Source: Chromatiaceae bacterium
Lineage (GTDB): Bacteria; Pseudomonadota; Gammaproteobacteria; Chromatiales; Chromatiaceae
Assembly (NCBI GenBank): GCA_013426805.1
Contig: JACDZG010000023.1
Coordinates: 1 to 64,000, forward strand
DNA: 64,000 nt
Direction of reading: 5' to 3'
Below the pieces are notes generated by a model. It made no database searches and was not told the DNA's origin. It was given only the letters and a program-made list of their open reading frames with translations. Both the position numbers and the translations under genes were made by a program. Numbering within the stretch: the stretch's first letter is position 1; every line of letters begins with the position of its first letter. Of the stretch, positions 28,200-38,134 are shown piece after piece.

Positions 28200-29150
28200 T
28201 CAGGGCACGACGTTGTAGGGCTTCACCCATTGATTGTTGCCGTCGTAGGCCTCCGCGCTGACGCAGGTGTGGTCGATGAAGGCGCGCAGTGACTTGGCGG
28301 CGTCGGCCCCGGCGGGGAGACCGTCCAGCGTCAGGGTGCGGTTGGCTCCGGCGGCCAGGGTGCCGACGGGGACCGCGGCGCCGCCCGCGGCGTCGCAGGC
28401 GGGGACGCCCGGCTGATCGACCCAGAGCGCGAGCGTGCCGGCCTCACCCGCGGCGGTGCCGCGGTTCTTCACCGTCACGGCGGCGCTGAAGGTGCCGCCG
28501 GCGAGTCGGGCGCTCGGGTTCAGGGTGATGTTGGTGACGGTGAAGTCGGCGTCGGAGATGGGCGATCCCCCAAGCCCGGCCACCGGCACGGGACTCAGGT
28601 GGTTCGTGGTGGTGCCATCGCCGAGCTGGCCGTACCAGTTGGCGCCCCAGGCCCAGAGGCTGCCGTCGGTCTTGCGGGCCACGGTGTGGTCGGCGCCGGC
28701 TGACACGGCCGCGACCCCGGTCAGGACCCGGACCGGCGTCCAGCGATCGGTGGTGGTGCCGTCGCCGAGCTGGCCCCACGCGTTGTATCCCCAGGCCCAG
28801 AGACTGCCGTCGGTCTTGATGGCCAGGCTGTGATACCAGCCGACAGCCAGTCGCTGCATCTCCGAATTGTAGGCCGCGGCAACGCTCGCCGCTCAGGGCG
28901 AGCCCAGCAGCGCATCCAGCCTGACGGCATCGACCCGCACGGTCAGGCTGGCGGAACCGGCGGCGCGCGCGACGGTGTCATAGGACCCGGTCGGCAAGGC
29001 GAACAACAGGTCCTGCGCCGTCTGCTCCAAGTCCTCCGCCGCCGCTGGCGCACGCAGCGCCACCCGCAAGGTCACCCAGCCCGCGGCGGCCACGTGCGCG
29101 CGCTGCGCGTGCGGCGGCGGTTGAGGTCGGATCAGTTCGAAAAACTTGCG
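28200..29150 (-). pseudogene. RCC1-repeat/CARDB secreted protein, broken copy B
   Basis: Paralogue of the gene at 29549-30978. The frame runs ENIRKFFELIRPQ..., then AGWVTLRVALRAP and LDALLGSP, then an in-frame TGA (28893-28895) exactly where copy A has TGG (Trp), then continues in the same frame through two RCC1 repeats ([19 protein letters not shown] and a second [19 protein letters not shown]) and one CARDB domain (DFTVTNITLNPSARLAGG to VKPYNVVP). Compared with copy A it also lacks the hydrophobic signal segment of about 37 residues. Two independent lesions mark it as dead. A short element is inserted about 30 bases upstream of the first matching residue. The C-terminal part alone (from 28859) could still be a 219-residue frame. 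Confidence 0.7.
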
Positions 29151-29180
29151 GATGTTCTCTGCGTGGGAATGATTAACTAG

Positions 29181-29420
29181 CAGCCTGTTGGACTTTAGGC
29201 GATTTCCGAATAAGACGCTATCAAGAATCAAGCTCCGTAGGAGCCCGCTTGCGGGCGACGTGACCTGCCGGAATCGCGTCATGTGCCCCACCCGTCGCCC
29301 GCAAGCGGGCTCCTACGGGTTGGATTTTTCGCGGAAATCACCTTACGTTAGATTGTGGAGCAACAAAAAGCCTTGATGTTGACTCATACCCTAATCCTAG
29401 GGGCTAAGTCCGACAGGCTG
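29181..29420. mobile_element. MITE-like element, 240 bp
   Basis: Terminal inverted repeats CAGCCTGTTGGACTT (29181-29195) and AAGTCCGACAGGCTG (29406-29420) differ at one position. CTAG flanks both ends (29177-29180 and 29421-29424), as a 4-bp target duplication; a CTAR-type target is known for some IS5-family elements, so mobilisation by such a transposase is a reasonable guess. The element carries a large internal hairpin (see 29235-29318) and no coding frame. It sits directly upstream of pseudogene copy B. Confidence 0.68.
29235..29318. repeat. 26-bp perfect inverted repeat inside the 240-bp element
   Basis: The left arm at 29235-29260 (CCGTAGGAGCCCGCTTGCGG...) and right arm at 29293-29318 are exact reverse complements with a 32-base spacer. 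The GTAGGAGCCCGCTTGCGGGC unit is a palindromic repeat I recognise as common in gammaproteobacterial intergenic DNA, so the element seems to be a composite that has captured or evolved from such a unit. Confidence 0.65.
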
Positions 29421-29453
29421 CTAGGCGAATGGGCCGTCTCGTGAGCCCGGCTG

Positions 29454-29478
29454 GCCGGTCACCGCGCGGGTGACCGGC
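29454..29478. terminator. strong hairpin 3' of RCC1 copy A
   Basis: GCCGGTCACC-GCGCG-GGTGACCGGC is a perfect 10-bp stem with a 5-base loop, 70 bases past the stop of the minus-strand gene at 29549. There is no flanking T run, so it is a weak terminator candidate or an mRNA-end stabiliser. Confidence 0.35.
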
Positions 29479-29548
29479 GCGACCGACTCAGCGCCTTGAG
29501 GTCTGCGTGAGCAGCGTGTCGTGGTGCGAGCGACCGTCGACGGGCGGT

Positions 29549-30978
29549 TCAGGGCACGACGGTGTAGGGCTTCACCCGTTGGTTGTTGCCGTTGTGGGTC
29601 TCCGCATTGACGCAGGTATGATTGATGTAGGCGCGCAGTGACTTGGCGGCCGCCGTCCCGGCGGGGAGGCCGTCCAGTGTCAGGGTGCGGCTGGCTCCGG
29701 CGGCCAGGGTGCCCACGGGCAGCGCGGCGTCGCCCGCGGCGCCGCAGGCGGAGACGCCCGGCTGATCGACCCAGAGCGCGAGCGGGCCGGCTTCGCCCGC
29801 GGCGGTGCCGCGGTTCTGCACCGTTACGGCGGCGCTGAAGGTGCCGTCGGCGGTGGGACGGTTGGGCGTCAGGTCGATGGCGGTGACCGTGAAGTCCGGC
29901 AGTGCCTGGGCGAAGACCCGGTAGCCCTGGCTGAACTGGTTGTTGCTCTCATCGGGTTCCTGGGTCTCGCACTGGCTGTCGATGAAAGCCCACAGGGTCC
30001 GATACCCGGCGGTGCCGGCCGGCAGGGTGATGCGCACCGTCTGGGTGGCGCCCGCGGCCAGGGTTTCCAGGCTGATCTCAGCGTCTCCTGGAGCAGCGCA
30101 GCCTTGAGTCTCGTGCTGGTTGGCCCAGAAGCGCAGCAGCCTTGGGCTCCCGGCCTGGGTGCCGCCATTTTTCACGGTGATCGCGGCGTTGAAGGTGCCG
30201 TCGGCGAGTGGGGCGCTCGGGTTCAGGGTGACGTTGGTGACGGTGAAGTCGGCGTCGTAGGCGAATGATCCCCCGAACCCGGCCACCGGGACTGGACGCT
30301 GGCGACCGGTGGTGGTGCGGTCGCCGAGCTGGCCGTACCAGTTGGCGCCCCAGGCCCACAGGCTGCCGTCGGTTTTGATAGCCAGGGTGTGAAGAAACCC
30401 CCCCTGACACGGCCGCTACGTCGGTCAGGACCCGGACCGGCGTTGGGCGAGCGGTGATGGTGCCGTCGCCGAGCTGGCCATAATGGTTGAATCCCCAGGC
30501 CCAGAGGCTGCCGTCGGGCTTGATGGCCAGGCTGTACAGAAAACCAGCGCATCTCCGGAGTGCCAGCCGCCGCAACGCTCGCCGCCCAGGGAGAGCCCAG
30601 CAGTGCATCCAACCCGTCAGCATCGACCCGCAGCGTCAGGCTGGCGGAACCGGCGGCGCGCTCGACCGCGTCATAGGACCCGGCGGGCAAGGAAAACAGC
30701 AGGTCCTGCACCGTCTGCTCCAGGTCCTCCGCCGCTACGGCGCTCCCTGCCCCCGCGGCCGACTCCGGCGCACGGAGGTCCACCCGCACCGTCACCCAGC
30801 CCGTGGCGGCCACCTGCGCGCGCAGGGCGGCAGCGGTTGTCGGCGCCGCATCGCCGGCCGGCGTCAGCCTGGCCGCGGCCAGGCCTAGGGCCAGACTCAG
30901 TGTCAGTATGAAACAGAACAGAAAAAAAGCCGCACGTTGGCCGCGTGGTCTCGGGTGGCGTCGGAACAGTTTGAACAA
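29549..30978 (-). pseudogene. RCC1-repeat/CARDB secreted protein, broken copy A
   Basis: The intended product is an exported protein. It begins with a basic N-terminus and signal segment (QRAAFFLFCFILTLSLALGL). Next is a region of about 100 residues ending [19 protein letters not shown], which resembles a subtilase I9-like propeptide fold (weak). RCC1 repeats follow ([18 protein letters not shown] and [16 protein letters not shown]), then two CARDB-like domains ([18 protein letters not shown] and [18 protein letters not shown]). The frame breaks twice: near 30541, where about 11 bases are missing relative to copy B, and at a run of seven C on the plus strand (30398-30404), where six would keep the frame. 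The start is TTG 30978 (AAGGA about 10 bases before) or ATG 31029. As written, translation stops after about 250 residues. Confidence 0.72.
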
Positions 30979-31115
30979 CAGGTCAGTTTCCTTCTGGTGG
31001 GGAGGGTTGCGAAAGCGCGGGCGGACCATAGCATAATGGTGCGTTCGTGTACTATCGCGTCCCGACGAATGGGCCGTCGGGTGCGGAACGGACCGCACCG
31101 CCCCAGCCGCGATGT

Positions 31116-31140
31116 GGTGCGGTTCGTGCCTCACCGCACC
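31116..31140. repeat. palindromic repeat GGTGCGGT...ACCGCACC
   Basis: Inverted 8-bp arms GGTGCGGT (31116-31123) and ACCGCACC (31133-31140), followed by CTACG. This has the form of the GGTGCG...CGCACCCTACG dispersed repeats common in these genomes. It lies between the glycogen phosphorylase stop and the upstream side of RCC1 copy A. Confidence 0.4.
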
Positions 31141-31245
31141 CTACGCATTGTTGTTCTTCCTGTTCTTTGTGTCGTGGTGTGAGCAATGACCGGATTGAGG
31201 GTGCACGGCCTCAGTCGGCCGACACCTGAGTCTCGCTGCCGGGGA

Positions 31246-33747
31246 TCAGCACGCCACCGGTTTCGCCTCGACCTGCCAGATATGCTCCGCGTATTCGCGA
31301 ATCGCCCGATCCGATGAGAATTTGCCCATCCGCGCGACATTGAGGATGGACATGCGGTCCCACTGGCCCTGATCTGCCCACGCCGTGCCGACACGCGCCT
31401 GGCAGTCGACGTAAGCGCGGTAGTCGGCCAGCACCATGAAGGGGTCCTGGTTGATCAGATGATCGGTCAGCGGGCGGAACAGGGTGGGGTCGCCATGCGA
31501 GAACAGTCCGGAGTTGATCAGGTCGATGACTGATTTGAGTTCAGCATCGCCTTGATAAATCTCCCAAGGACGATAGCCTCCGACTTGGCGCTGATGCACC
31601 TCATCGGCTGTCATGCCGAACAGGAAAAAGTTCTCCGGTCCCACTTCCTCGCGGATCTCCACATTGGCGCCGTCCAGGGTGCCGATGGTGAGTGCGCCGT
31701 TCATCGAGAATTTCATATTTCCGGTGCCGGAGGCCTCCTTGCCGGCGAGTGAGATTTGCTCCGAGAGGTCGGCGGCCGGATAGAGCCGCTGGCCGTTCTG
31801 CACGCTGAAATTGGGCATGAAGGCGACGCGCAGGGTGCCGTTGACCTGGGGGTCGTGATTGATCACCTCACCGACCGCGTTGATCAATTTGATCATCAAC
31901 TTGGCCATGTAATAGCCGGGCGCGGCCTTGCCGCCGAAGATGCAGGTGCGTGGGACCACGCGCTGGTTGGGGTCCTGCTTGATGTGCTGATAGAGGCTGA
32001 CGATGTGCAGCAGGTTCAGATGCTGGCGCTTGTACTCGTGCAGGCGCTTGGCCTGGACGTCGAACAGGCTCTGCGGATCCACCTTGACCCAGGCGTGCTG
32101 CTCCAGCCAGCGGGCCAGGTCGTGTTTGGCCGCGGTCTTCACCGCGCGCCAGCGCGCTCTGAATTCGGCATCGTCGGCATAGGGTTCCAATTGGCGCAGA
32201 CAGCTCAGATCGCGCAGCCAGCGGTCGTCGCCGCAGGTCTCGGTGATGAGTTTAGCCAGGCGCGGGTTGCTCACCGCGATGAACCGGCGGGGGGTGACGC
32301 CATTGGTGACGTTATGGAAGCGCTCCGGCCAGAGTTCGTAGAAGTCCTTGAGGAGGGTGGTCTTGACCAGATTCGAATGGAGTTCAGCCACTCCATTGAC
32401 GGCGCGCGCTCCCACCACCGCCAGATGCGCCATGCGCACCCGTCGTCCGCCATCCTCGCTGATCAGTGACATCCGGGTCACGCGGTCCTCGTCGCCGAGG
32501 AAGCGGATGCGCACCTCGTCCAGGAAGCGGCGATTGATTTCGTAGATGATCTCCAGATGGCGCGGCAGGATCTTCTCGAATAGCCGCACCGACCAGGTCT
32601 CCAGTGCTTCGGGCAGCAGGGTGTGGTTGGTGTAGCAGAAGGTCCGGTGAGTGATGTCCCAGGCCTGATCCCAACCCATGCCATGCTCGTCCACCAGGAG
32701 CCGCATGAGTTCCGCCACCGCGAGCGCCGGGTGGGTGTCATTGAGCTGGGCGACGAACTTCTCGGCAAAGCTGTCGAGGCTGCCGACCGTATGCAGATGC
32801 AGTCGTATCATGTCCTGGAGTGAACAGGAGACGAAAAAATATTGCTGCTTGAGGCGCAGTTCCTTGCCCGCCGCGGGCTCGTCATTCGGGTACAGGACCT
32901 TGGAGAGGGTTTCGGCCTCGATCTTGGCGTGGACCGCACCGTAATAATCACCGACGTTGAACGCCTGGAAATCGAACGACTCGGGGGCCTCGGATTTCCA
33001 TAGACGCAGCAGGCTGACATTGCCCACCCCATAGCCGAGGATCGGGGTGTCATAGGCAACGCCATTGACTTCCAGGTCCGCGGCCCAGCGCACGCGCAGC
33101 GCGCCGTGCTCGTCGTGATACTGTTCGGTGTGGCCGCCGAATTTGACCGGGAAGCGCAGCTTGTAGCGCGGGATCTCCCAGGGGTTGCCGTTCTTGAGCC
33201 AGGTGTCGCTCTTCTCCACTTGCCAGCCGTTCTCGATTTCCTGATCGAAGATGCCGAACTCGTAACGGATGCCGTAGCCGATCGCCGGGATCTGGACCGT
33301 GCTCAAAGAGTCCATATAGCAGGCGGCGAGCCGCCCCAGACCGCCGTTCCCGAGTCCGGGTTCCTCCTCGGTCGCCATGATCTGCGCAAAATCCAGCTCC
33401 AGTTCCACCCCGGCGGCTTGCGCGGCCTCGGTGATGCCCAGGTTCAACAGGTTGTTGGCCAGGTGGGGACCCAGCAGGAACTCGGCAGACAGGTAACAGA
33501 CGGTGCGTGCCGCGGTGTCCTTGTAGTCCTGCGCGCACTTGAGCCAACGCTCCAGCAGACGGTCGCGCACCGTGTAGGCGGCGGCCATGTAGAGGTCGTT
33601 GGGTGTGGCCACATCGCGGAAGCGCCCCTGCACATAGAACAGGTTGTCGATGAAGGCCTGCTTCAGTGCCTCCTTGGACATGCCGGTACGGGTGCGCTCG
33701 CGGGTCTGGGAGGCGACCGGAGCTGCGGGCGTCTGTGCGGTACTCAT
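31246..33747 (-). CDS. glgP: glycogen/alpha-glucan phosphorylase
   Basis: An 833-residue cytosolic enzyme that releases glucose 1-phosphate from alpha-1,4-glucans. Family marks run the whole length: CYLSAEFLLGPHLANNL, EPGLGNGGLGRLAACYMDSL, AQLNDTHPALAVAELMR, NGVTPRRF, KRLHEYKRQHLN and the PLP site EASGTGNMKFSMNGALT, with Lys in GNMKF binding pyridoxal phosphate. The start is ATG 33747 (MSTAQTPAAP); the open frame upstream has no family similarity. Length matches the family (about 830). It follows phosphoketolase by 85 bases on the same strand, an arrangement that points to a shared transcript and a link between glycogen use and acetyl phosphate production. Confidence 0.95.
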   Translation of the reverse strand: MSTAQTPAAPVASQTRERTRTGMSKEALKQAFIDNLFYVQGRFRDVATPNDLYMAAAYTVRDRLLERWLKCAQDYKDTAARTVCYLSAEFLLGPHLANNLLNLGITEAAQAAGVELELDFAQIMATEEEPGLGNGGLGRLAACYMDSLSTVQIPAIGYGIRYEFGIFDQEIENGWQVEKSDTWLKNGNPWEIPRYKLRFPVKFGGHTEQYHDEHGALRVRWAADLEVNGVAYDTPILGYGVGNVSLLRLWKSEAPESFDFQAFNVGDYYGAVHAKIEAETLSKVLYPNDEPAAGKELRLKQQYFFVSCSLQDMIRLHLHTVGSLDSFAEKFVAQLNDTHPALAVAELMRLLVDEHGMGWDQAWDITHRTFCYTNHTLLPEALETWSVRLFEKILPRHLEIIYEINRRFLDEVRIRFLGDEDRVTRMSLISEDGGRRVRMAHLAVVGARAVNGVAELHSNLVKTTLLKDFYELWPERFHNVTNGVTPRRFIAVSNPRLAKLITETCGDDRWLRDLSCLRQLEPYADDAEFRARWRAVKTAAKHDLARWLEQHAWVKVDPQSLFDVQAKRLHEYKRQHLNLLHIVSLYQHIKQDPNQRVVPRTCIFGGKAAPGYYMAKLMIKLINAVGEVINHDPQVNGTLRVAFMPNFSVQNGQRLYPAADLSEQISLAGKEASGTGNMKFSMNGALTIGTLDGANVEIREEVGPENFFLFGMTADEVHQRQVGGYRPWEIYQGDAELKSVIDLINSGLFSHGDPTLFRPLTDHLINQDPFMVLADYRAYVDCQARVGTAWADQGQWDRMSILNVARMGKFSSDRAIREYAEHIWQVEAKPVAC

Positions 33748-33832
33748 GGGTGTCTCGGCGGGGAATCGGGCGTGAATGGTGAGCGGAGCCGGTGCGGCTC
33801 CGCGCGGTGGACGGTTCAGGGTTTGGGTGTGA

Positions 33833-36226
33833 TCAGAGCGGCCAGGTCCAGTCATCGAACTCCGGCTTGTCGATGCCGTGTTCAAAGGCGTAGGCGCGCG
33901 CTTCGATCTGCATGTCGCGGAAGCGCTCCTTGGCGTGGGCGCCGGTGGCCTGGAGTCGCGGCACCCGGTTGATGACATCGATGGCGAGGCTGAAGCGGTC
34001 GATCTCGTTGCTGATCGCCAGCTCCAGCGGGGTGTTGATATTGCCCTTCTCCTTGTAGCCGCGCACGTGCAGGTTGGCGTGATTGGTGCGCCGGTAGGCC
34101 AGGCGATGGATCAGCCAGGGATAGCCGTGGAAATTGAAGATGATCGGCTTGTCTTTGGTGAAGATAGAGTCGAAGTCGTTGTGTGAGAGCCCATGCGGGT
34201 GCTCGGTGTCGGGCTGGATGCGGAACAGGTCCACCACGTTGACGAAGCGGATCCTGATGTCGGCAAAGGCCTCGCGCAGCATCGCCGTGGCCGCCAGGGC
34301 TTCCTTGGTGGGGATGTCGCCGCAGCCGACCATCACCACGTCCGGCTCCACCCCTTCGTCATTGCTGGCCCAGTCCCAGATGCCCAGACCCTTGGTGCAG
34401 TGCTTGATGGCTTCATCCATGCTCAAGTACTGCAGATGGCTTTGCTTGTCGCACACGATCACATTGATGTTGTTCATGCTGCGCAGGCAGTGATCGGCGG
34501 TGGAGAGCAGGCAGTTGACGTCCGGCGGGAGATAGATGCGGGTGACCTTGGGACTCTTGTTGACCACCACGTCCAGGAAGCCCGGGTCCTGATGGGTGAA
34601 GCCGTTGTGGTCCTGGCGCCAGACGGTGGAGGTAATCAGCAGGTTGAGTGATGAGACCGGTGCCCGCCAGGGGATCTCGTTACAGATGGCCAGCCATTTG
34701 GCGTGCTGGTTGTACATGCTGTCGATGACATGGACAAAGGCTTCGTAGGTGGCGAAGAAGCCATGCCGCCCGGTCAGCAGATAGCCCTCGTACCAGCCTT
34801 CCAGGGTGTGCTCGGAGAGCATCTCCATGACCCGCCCGTCGGGGGACAGCTCGCTGCCGTCGGCATCTTCCGGAAGATAGTCGCAGAGCCAGGTTTTCTT
34901 GCTGACCTCATAGACGGCGTCGAGTTTGTTGGACGCGTTCTCGTCCGGGCCGAAGACGCGGAAGTTGCGCATATTCTCGGCCATGATGTCGCGCAGCATC
35001 GCGCCCAAGGGCTTGGTGTTGAATGCGCGGGTGGTGCCTGGGGTGCTCGGGTCCACGGCGTAGTCGCGAAAGTCCGGCATGCGCAGCGCCCGGCGCAGGA
35101 TACCGCCATTGGCGTGCGGGTTGGCGCTCATGCGCCGGTTGCCCTTGGGGGCCAATTCCTTGAGTTCGGGGATGAGGCGGCCCGCGGCGTCGAACAGTTC
35201 CTCGGGCTGGTAGCTCTTCAGCCAGTCTTCGAGCTGTTTCAGGTGCTCCGGGTTGTTGTGCATCCCCGACAGGGGCACCTGATGGGAGCGCCAGAAGCCT
35301 TCCACTTTCTTGCCGTCCACCGTCTTGGGGCCGGTCCAGCCCTTGGGACTGCGCAGGACGATCATCGGCCAGTGGCCCCGCGTGGCCTCGCCGCTGGTGC
35401 GCGCGGTCTGCTGGATACGCTGGATCTCGGCCATACAGGCGTCCAGGGTGGCGGCCATTTTCTGGTGCATCTCCTGGGGGTCATCGCCTTCCACGAAATG
35501 CGGGACCCAACCGTAGCCGCGCATCAGGCTTTCAAGCTCGGCGTTGGGAATGCGTGCCAGCAGGGTCGGGTTATTGATCTTGTAGCCGTTCAAATGCAGG
35601 ATCGGCAATACTGCCCCATCGCGGATGGGATTGAGGAACTTGCTGGAGTGCCAGGAAGTCGCCAGCGGCCCCGTCTCGGATTCGCCGTCGCCCACCGCCG
35701 CGACCACCAGCAGATTGGGATTATCGAATGCGGCGCCGAAGGCATGAGAGATGGAATAACCAAGCTCGCCGCCCTCGTGGATGGAGCCGGGGGTCTCCGG
35801 CGTGCAGTGCGAGCCGATGCCGCCCGGAAACGAGAACTGCTTGAAGAAGGCTTGCAGCCCCTCCTCATCCTCGCTCTTGTTGGGGTAGATCTCGGAGTAG
35901 GTTCCTTCCAGGTAGACCGGCGCCAGCACGCCGGGGGCGCCATGACCGGGCCCGGCCAGGAAGATCGCCTCCTGATCCTGTTCACGGATGATCCGATTGA
36001 CATGGATATACATGAAGGACAGGCCCGGACTCGCGCCCCAGTGGCCCAACAATCGGCTCTTGATATGCGCTTCCTGCAGCGGCTCGCGCAGCAGGGCGTT
36101 GTCTTTCAGGTAGATCATCCCCGCGGCCAGGTAGTTGCAGGCACGCCAGTAGGCGTCGATCCGGCTCAGCATCGCGGCGGACAGGGGGGCTTGCTGCTGC
36201 GATACGACGGGCGGTTGAGCGGCCAT
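33833..36226 (-). CDS. xfp: phosphoketolase (xylulose 5-phosphate/fructose 6-phosphate)
   Basis: A 797-residue thiamine-diphosphate enzyme that splits xylulose 5-phosphate (and often fructose 6-phosphate) to acetyl phosphate plus a triose or tetrose phosphate. Features seen: the N-terminal [49 protein letters not shown], the ThDP motif [27 protein letters not shown], and C-terminal [13 protein letters not shown]. These are the XFP signatures. The start is ATG 36226 ([11 protein letters not shown]) with GAGGA upstream; the frame further upstream has no similarity. Length agrees with the family (about 790). It is the first gene of an apparent xfp-glgP operon. Confidence 0.95.
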   Translation of the reverse strand: MAAQPPVVSQQQAPLSAAMLSRIDAYWRACNYLAAGMIYLKDNALLREPLQEAHIKSRLLGHWGASPGLSFMYIHVNRIIREQDQEAIFLAGPGHGAPGVLAPVYLEGTYSEIYPNKSEDEEGLQAFFKQFSFPGGIGSHCTPETPGSIHEGGELGYSISHAFGAAFDNPNLLVVAAVGDGESETGPLATSWHSSKFLNPIRDGAVLPILHLNGYKINNPTLLARIPNAELESLMRGYGWVPHFVEGDDPQEMHQKMAATLDACMAEIQRIQQTARTSGEATRGHWPMIVLRSPKGWTGPKTVDGKKVEGFWRSHQVPLSGMHNNPEHLKQLEDWLKSYQPEELFDAAGRLIPELKELAPKGNRRMSANPHANGGILRRALRMPDFRDYAVDPSTPGTTRAFNTKPLGAMLRDIMAENMRNFRVFGPDENASNKLDAVYEVSKKTWLCDYLPEDADGSELSPDGRVMEMLSEHTLEGWYEGYLLTGRHGFFATYEAFVHVIDSMYNQHAKWLAICNEIPWRAPVSSLNLLITSTVWRQDHNGFTHQDPGFLDVVVNKSPKVTRIYLPPDVNCLLSTADHCLRSMNNINVIVCDKQSHLQYLSMDEAIKHCTKGLGIWDWASNDEGVEPDVVMVGCGDIPTKEALAATAMLREAFADIRIRFVNVVDLFRIQPDTEHPHGLSHNDFDSIFTKDKPIIFNFHGYPWLIHRLAYRRTNHANLHVRGYKEKGNINTPLELAISNEIDRFSLAIDVINRVPRLQATGAHAKERFRDMQIEARAYAFEHGIDKPEFDDWTWPL

Positions 36227-36312
36227 GGAGGTGTCCTCTTTTGTGGTTTTGGGCCTGCGAATCGTAGCGCCGCGAGATTGCCGGAAGGTGACCCGGGGCG
36301 ATTTTCTGTAAA

Positions 36313-36448
36313 ATCCTATACCAACTCGCTCGTCTGTTCGCCCGCCTTTCGCGTCGCACCGACCGTAACATCGCCCTGCTATGCTTCCGTCCGCGCTCTT
36401 TGGAAGGCAGGCGAAAATTCTTCGCGATCCGTTATAGGATGTTACGGT
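36313..36448. repeat. interlocking inverted repeats upstream of xfp
   Basis: Three pairs of arms: ATCCTATA (36313-36320) with TATAGGAT (36433-36440); TTCGCCCGCCTT (36337-36348) with AAGGCAGGCGAA (36404-36415, one mismatch); ACCGTAACATC (36362-36372) with GATGTTACGGT (36438-36448). The first two nest into one long imperfect hairpin, while the third competes with the outer pair because it shares GAT at 36438-36440. The stretch is AT-richer and lies 90-220 bases before the xfp start. It may be a leader that can fold two ways, a regulator site, or a decayed mobile element. Confidence 0.4.
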
Positions 36449-36485
36449 GATCGCTCGAGGGATCCTCGGATCGGCTTCCACACAG

Positions 36486-37421
36486 TCAGGTGCCGATATT
36501 CGCCGAAGCGTCAGGATCGATGCAAGCGTACGCGATGGCGGGCACCCGTGCACAAGACCAGGTGCGGATTGCATATGCCCAGAATCCGCTCAACGCGCAC
36601 CCCGCGGGCGGCGGACACTGTCCTAACCAGGCCCAGGCGCGCAACAGGGCGGGCAGGGGATCCGCCGGATCGACGGGCGCTGCTGCCAATGATTTGCTGA
36701 GTTTGCGGCCGGCGCGATCGACCGCCAGCGGGACATGGGCGTAGGTTGGATGCGGCAGGCCGAGCGACTGTTGCAGCAACAACTGCCGGGGCGTCGATGC
36801 CAGCAGATCCGCCCCGCGCACCACCTGATCGATGCCCTGCCAGGCATCGTCCACCACCACGGCCAGTTGGTAGGCGTGGATACCGTCGGCGCGGCGCAGC
36901 ACGAAGTCACCGACGGCCGCGGCGACATCCTGACATTGATCGCCCTGGATGCGGTCATGGAACCGGATGTCGCCGGGGTAGGTCCGCAGCCGGATGGAAC
37001 GAGCCAGGCGTCCCGGCGGGAGTCCGCCGCGGCAGGTACCGGGATAGATCGGACCCTCACTGCCGTCGCGCGCCAGCCGGGCAATCTCGGTGCGGGAGCA
37101 GGTGCAGGGATAGGTGAGTCCTCGCTCGGTCAGTTGGTCGAGTGCGGTGGCGTACGCGTGCGTGCGGCGGCTCTGGTAGACCGGCGGCCCATCCCAGCGG
37201 AATCCGCAGGCGGCCAAGGTGCGGAGGATGGCGTCGGCGGCCCCTGGGACCTCACGGGTCCGATCCAGGTCCTCTACGCGGACCAGCCATTCACCGGCGT
37301 GGGCGCGGGCGTCCGCGTAACCGGCGAGCGCGGCGATGAGTGAGCCGAAATGCAGTGCGCCGGTCGGCGAGGGCGCGAAGCGCCCCCGATAAGGCGGGTG
37401 GCCGACGCCCGCCGCCATCAA
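36486..37421 (-). CDS. gluQ: glutamyl-Q tRNA(Asp) synthetase
   Basis: A 311-residue paralogue of the glutamyl-tRNA synthetase catalytic core that glutamylates queuosine in tRNA(Asp). The HIGH-type motif is [12 protein letters not shown], the KMSKS-type motif is RKLSKSL, and the zinc site is [10 protein letters not shown] with a later Cys in PGTCRGG. It lacks the anticodon-binding half, as expected. It follows dksA by 14 bases on the same strand, the classic gammaproteobacterial dksA-gluQ pairing. The C-terminal tail (after [11 protein letters not shown]) looks less typical and may be extended. Confidence 0.92.
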   Translation of the reverse strand: MMAAGVGHPPYRGRFAPSPTGALHFGSLIAALAGYADARAHAGEWLVRVEDLDRTREVPGAADAILRTLAACGFRWDGPPVYQSRRTHAYATALDQLTERGLTYPCTCSRTEIARLARDGSEGPIYPGTCRGGLPPGRLARSIRLRTYPGDIRFHDRIQGDQCQDVAAAVGDFVLRRADGIHAYQLAVVVDDAWQGIDQVVRGADLLASTPRQLLLQQSLGLPHPTYAHVPLAVDRAGRKLSKSLAAAPVDPADPLPALLRAWAWLGQCPPPAGCALSGFWAYAIRTWSCARVPAIAYACIDPDASANIGT

Positions 37422-37435
37422 AGGATCGGGAGCCT

Positions 37436-37873
37436 TCAGCCGCGCTGCTTTTCCCGAATCTCGTCGAGCGTCTTGCAGTCGATGCAGAGCGTTGCCGTCG
37501 GGCGCGCTTCCAGGCGGCGCACTCCGATCTCGACTCCGCAGGCTTCGCAGTAGCCGTACTCGTGCTCGGTGATGCGCGCCATGGCCTCGTCGATCTTCTT
37601 GATCAGCTTGCGTTCGCGGTCGCGGGTACGCAGTTCGAGACTGAACTCGGACTCCTGGGTGGCGCGGTCGTTAGGATCGGGGAAGTTGGTCGCCTCGTCC
37701 TGCATGTGGTGGACGGTCCGGTCGACCTCCTCCATCAGAGACTGCTTCCACGCCAGCAGAATCAGGCGGAAGTGCTCCTCCTGCGCCGGGCTCATGTACT
37801 CCTCATCGCTGGCGGCGTTGTAAGGTTCGAAACCGAACGCTTTGGGCTCTTGGTTAGTGACTGTCTCGGCCAT
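37436..37873 (-). CDS. dksA: RNA polymerase-binding transcription factor DksA
   Basis: A 145-residue coiled-coil protein that enters the RNA polymerase secondary channel and works with ppGpp to repress rRNA and activate biosynthetic promoters. The coiled coil holds the acidic tip (DPNDRATQESEF). The C-terminal zinc finger has CEAC and CIDC (YGYCEACGVEIG...LCIDC). The start is ATG 37873 (MAETVTNQEP); an upstream in-frame start would add 19 unlike residues. It is upstream of gluQ in the usual order. Confidence 0.95.
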   Translation of the reverse strand: MAETVTNQEPKAFGFEPYNAASDEEYMSPAQEEHFRLILLAWKQSLMEEVDRTVHHMQDEATNFPDPNDRATQESEFSLELRTRDRERKLIKKIDEAMARITEHEYGYCEACGVEIGVRRLEARPTATLCIDCKTLDEIREKQRG

Positions 37874-38134
37874 GAACGTGCTCCCGCAGGCTCGCAGTGG
37901 GGTGATCCGCGACCGTTTTCCCAGCCCCATCCTTGGACATGGTCACGAAAAACGCCCTTGAATACCAGATCGCGGCGTCCGGGGCAACCCATTTGGCATT
38001 TTCAGGCGGCGCAATCAGGCGGCATCTCATGCCGGACCCGACCGATGACATGGTGCATCAGGGGTGCGTGTCGTCGGTCGCTGGGGTACTCTTACTGCAC
38101 TCAGATTGATGCGACAGCGCGAGGCAGGTGAGGC

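Noticed and set aside
34703-36700. Long plus-strand open frame of about 665 codons
   Set aside because: It is the antisense shadow of xfp, whose protein matches phosphoketolase along its whole length. The plus-strand product has no family features.
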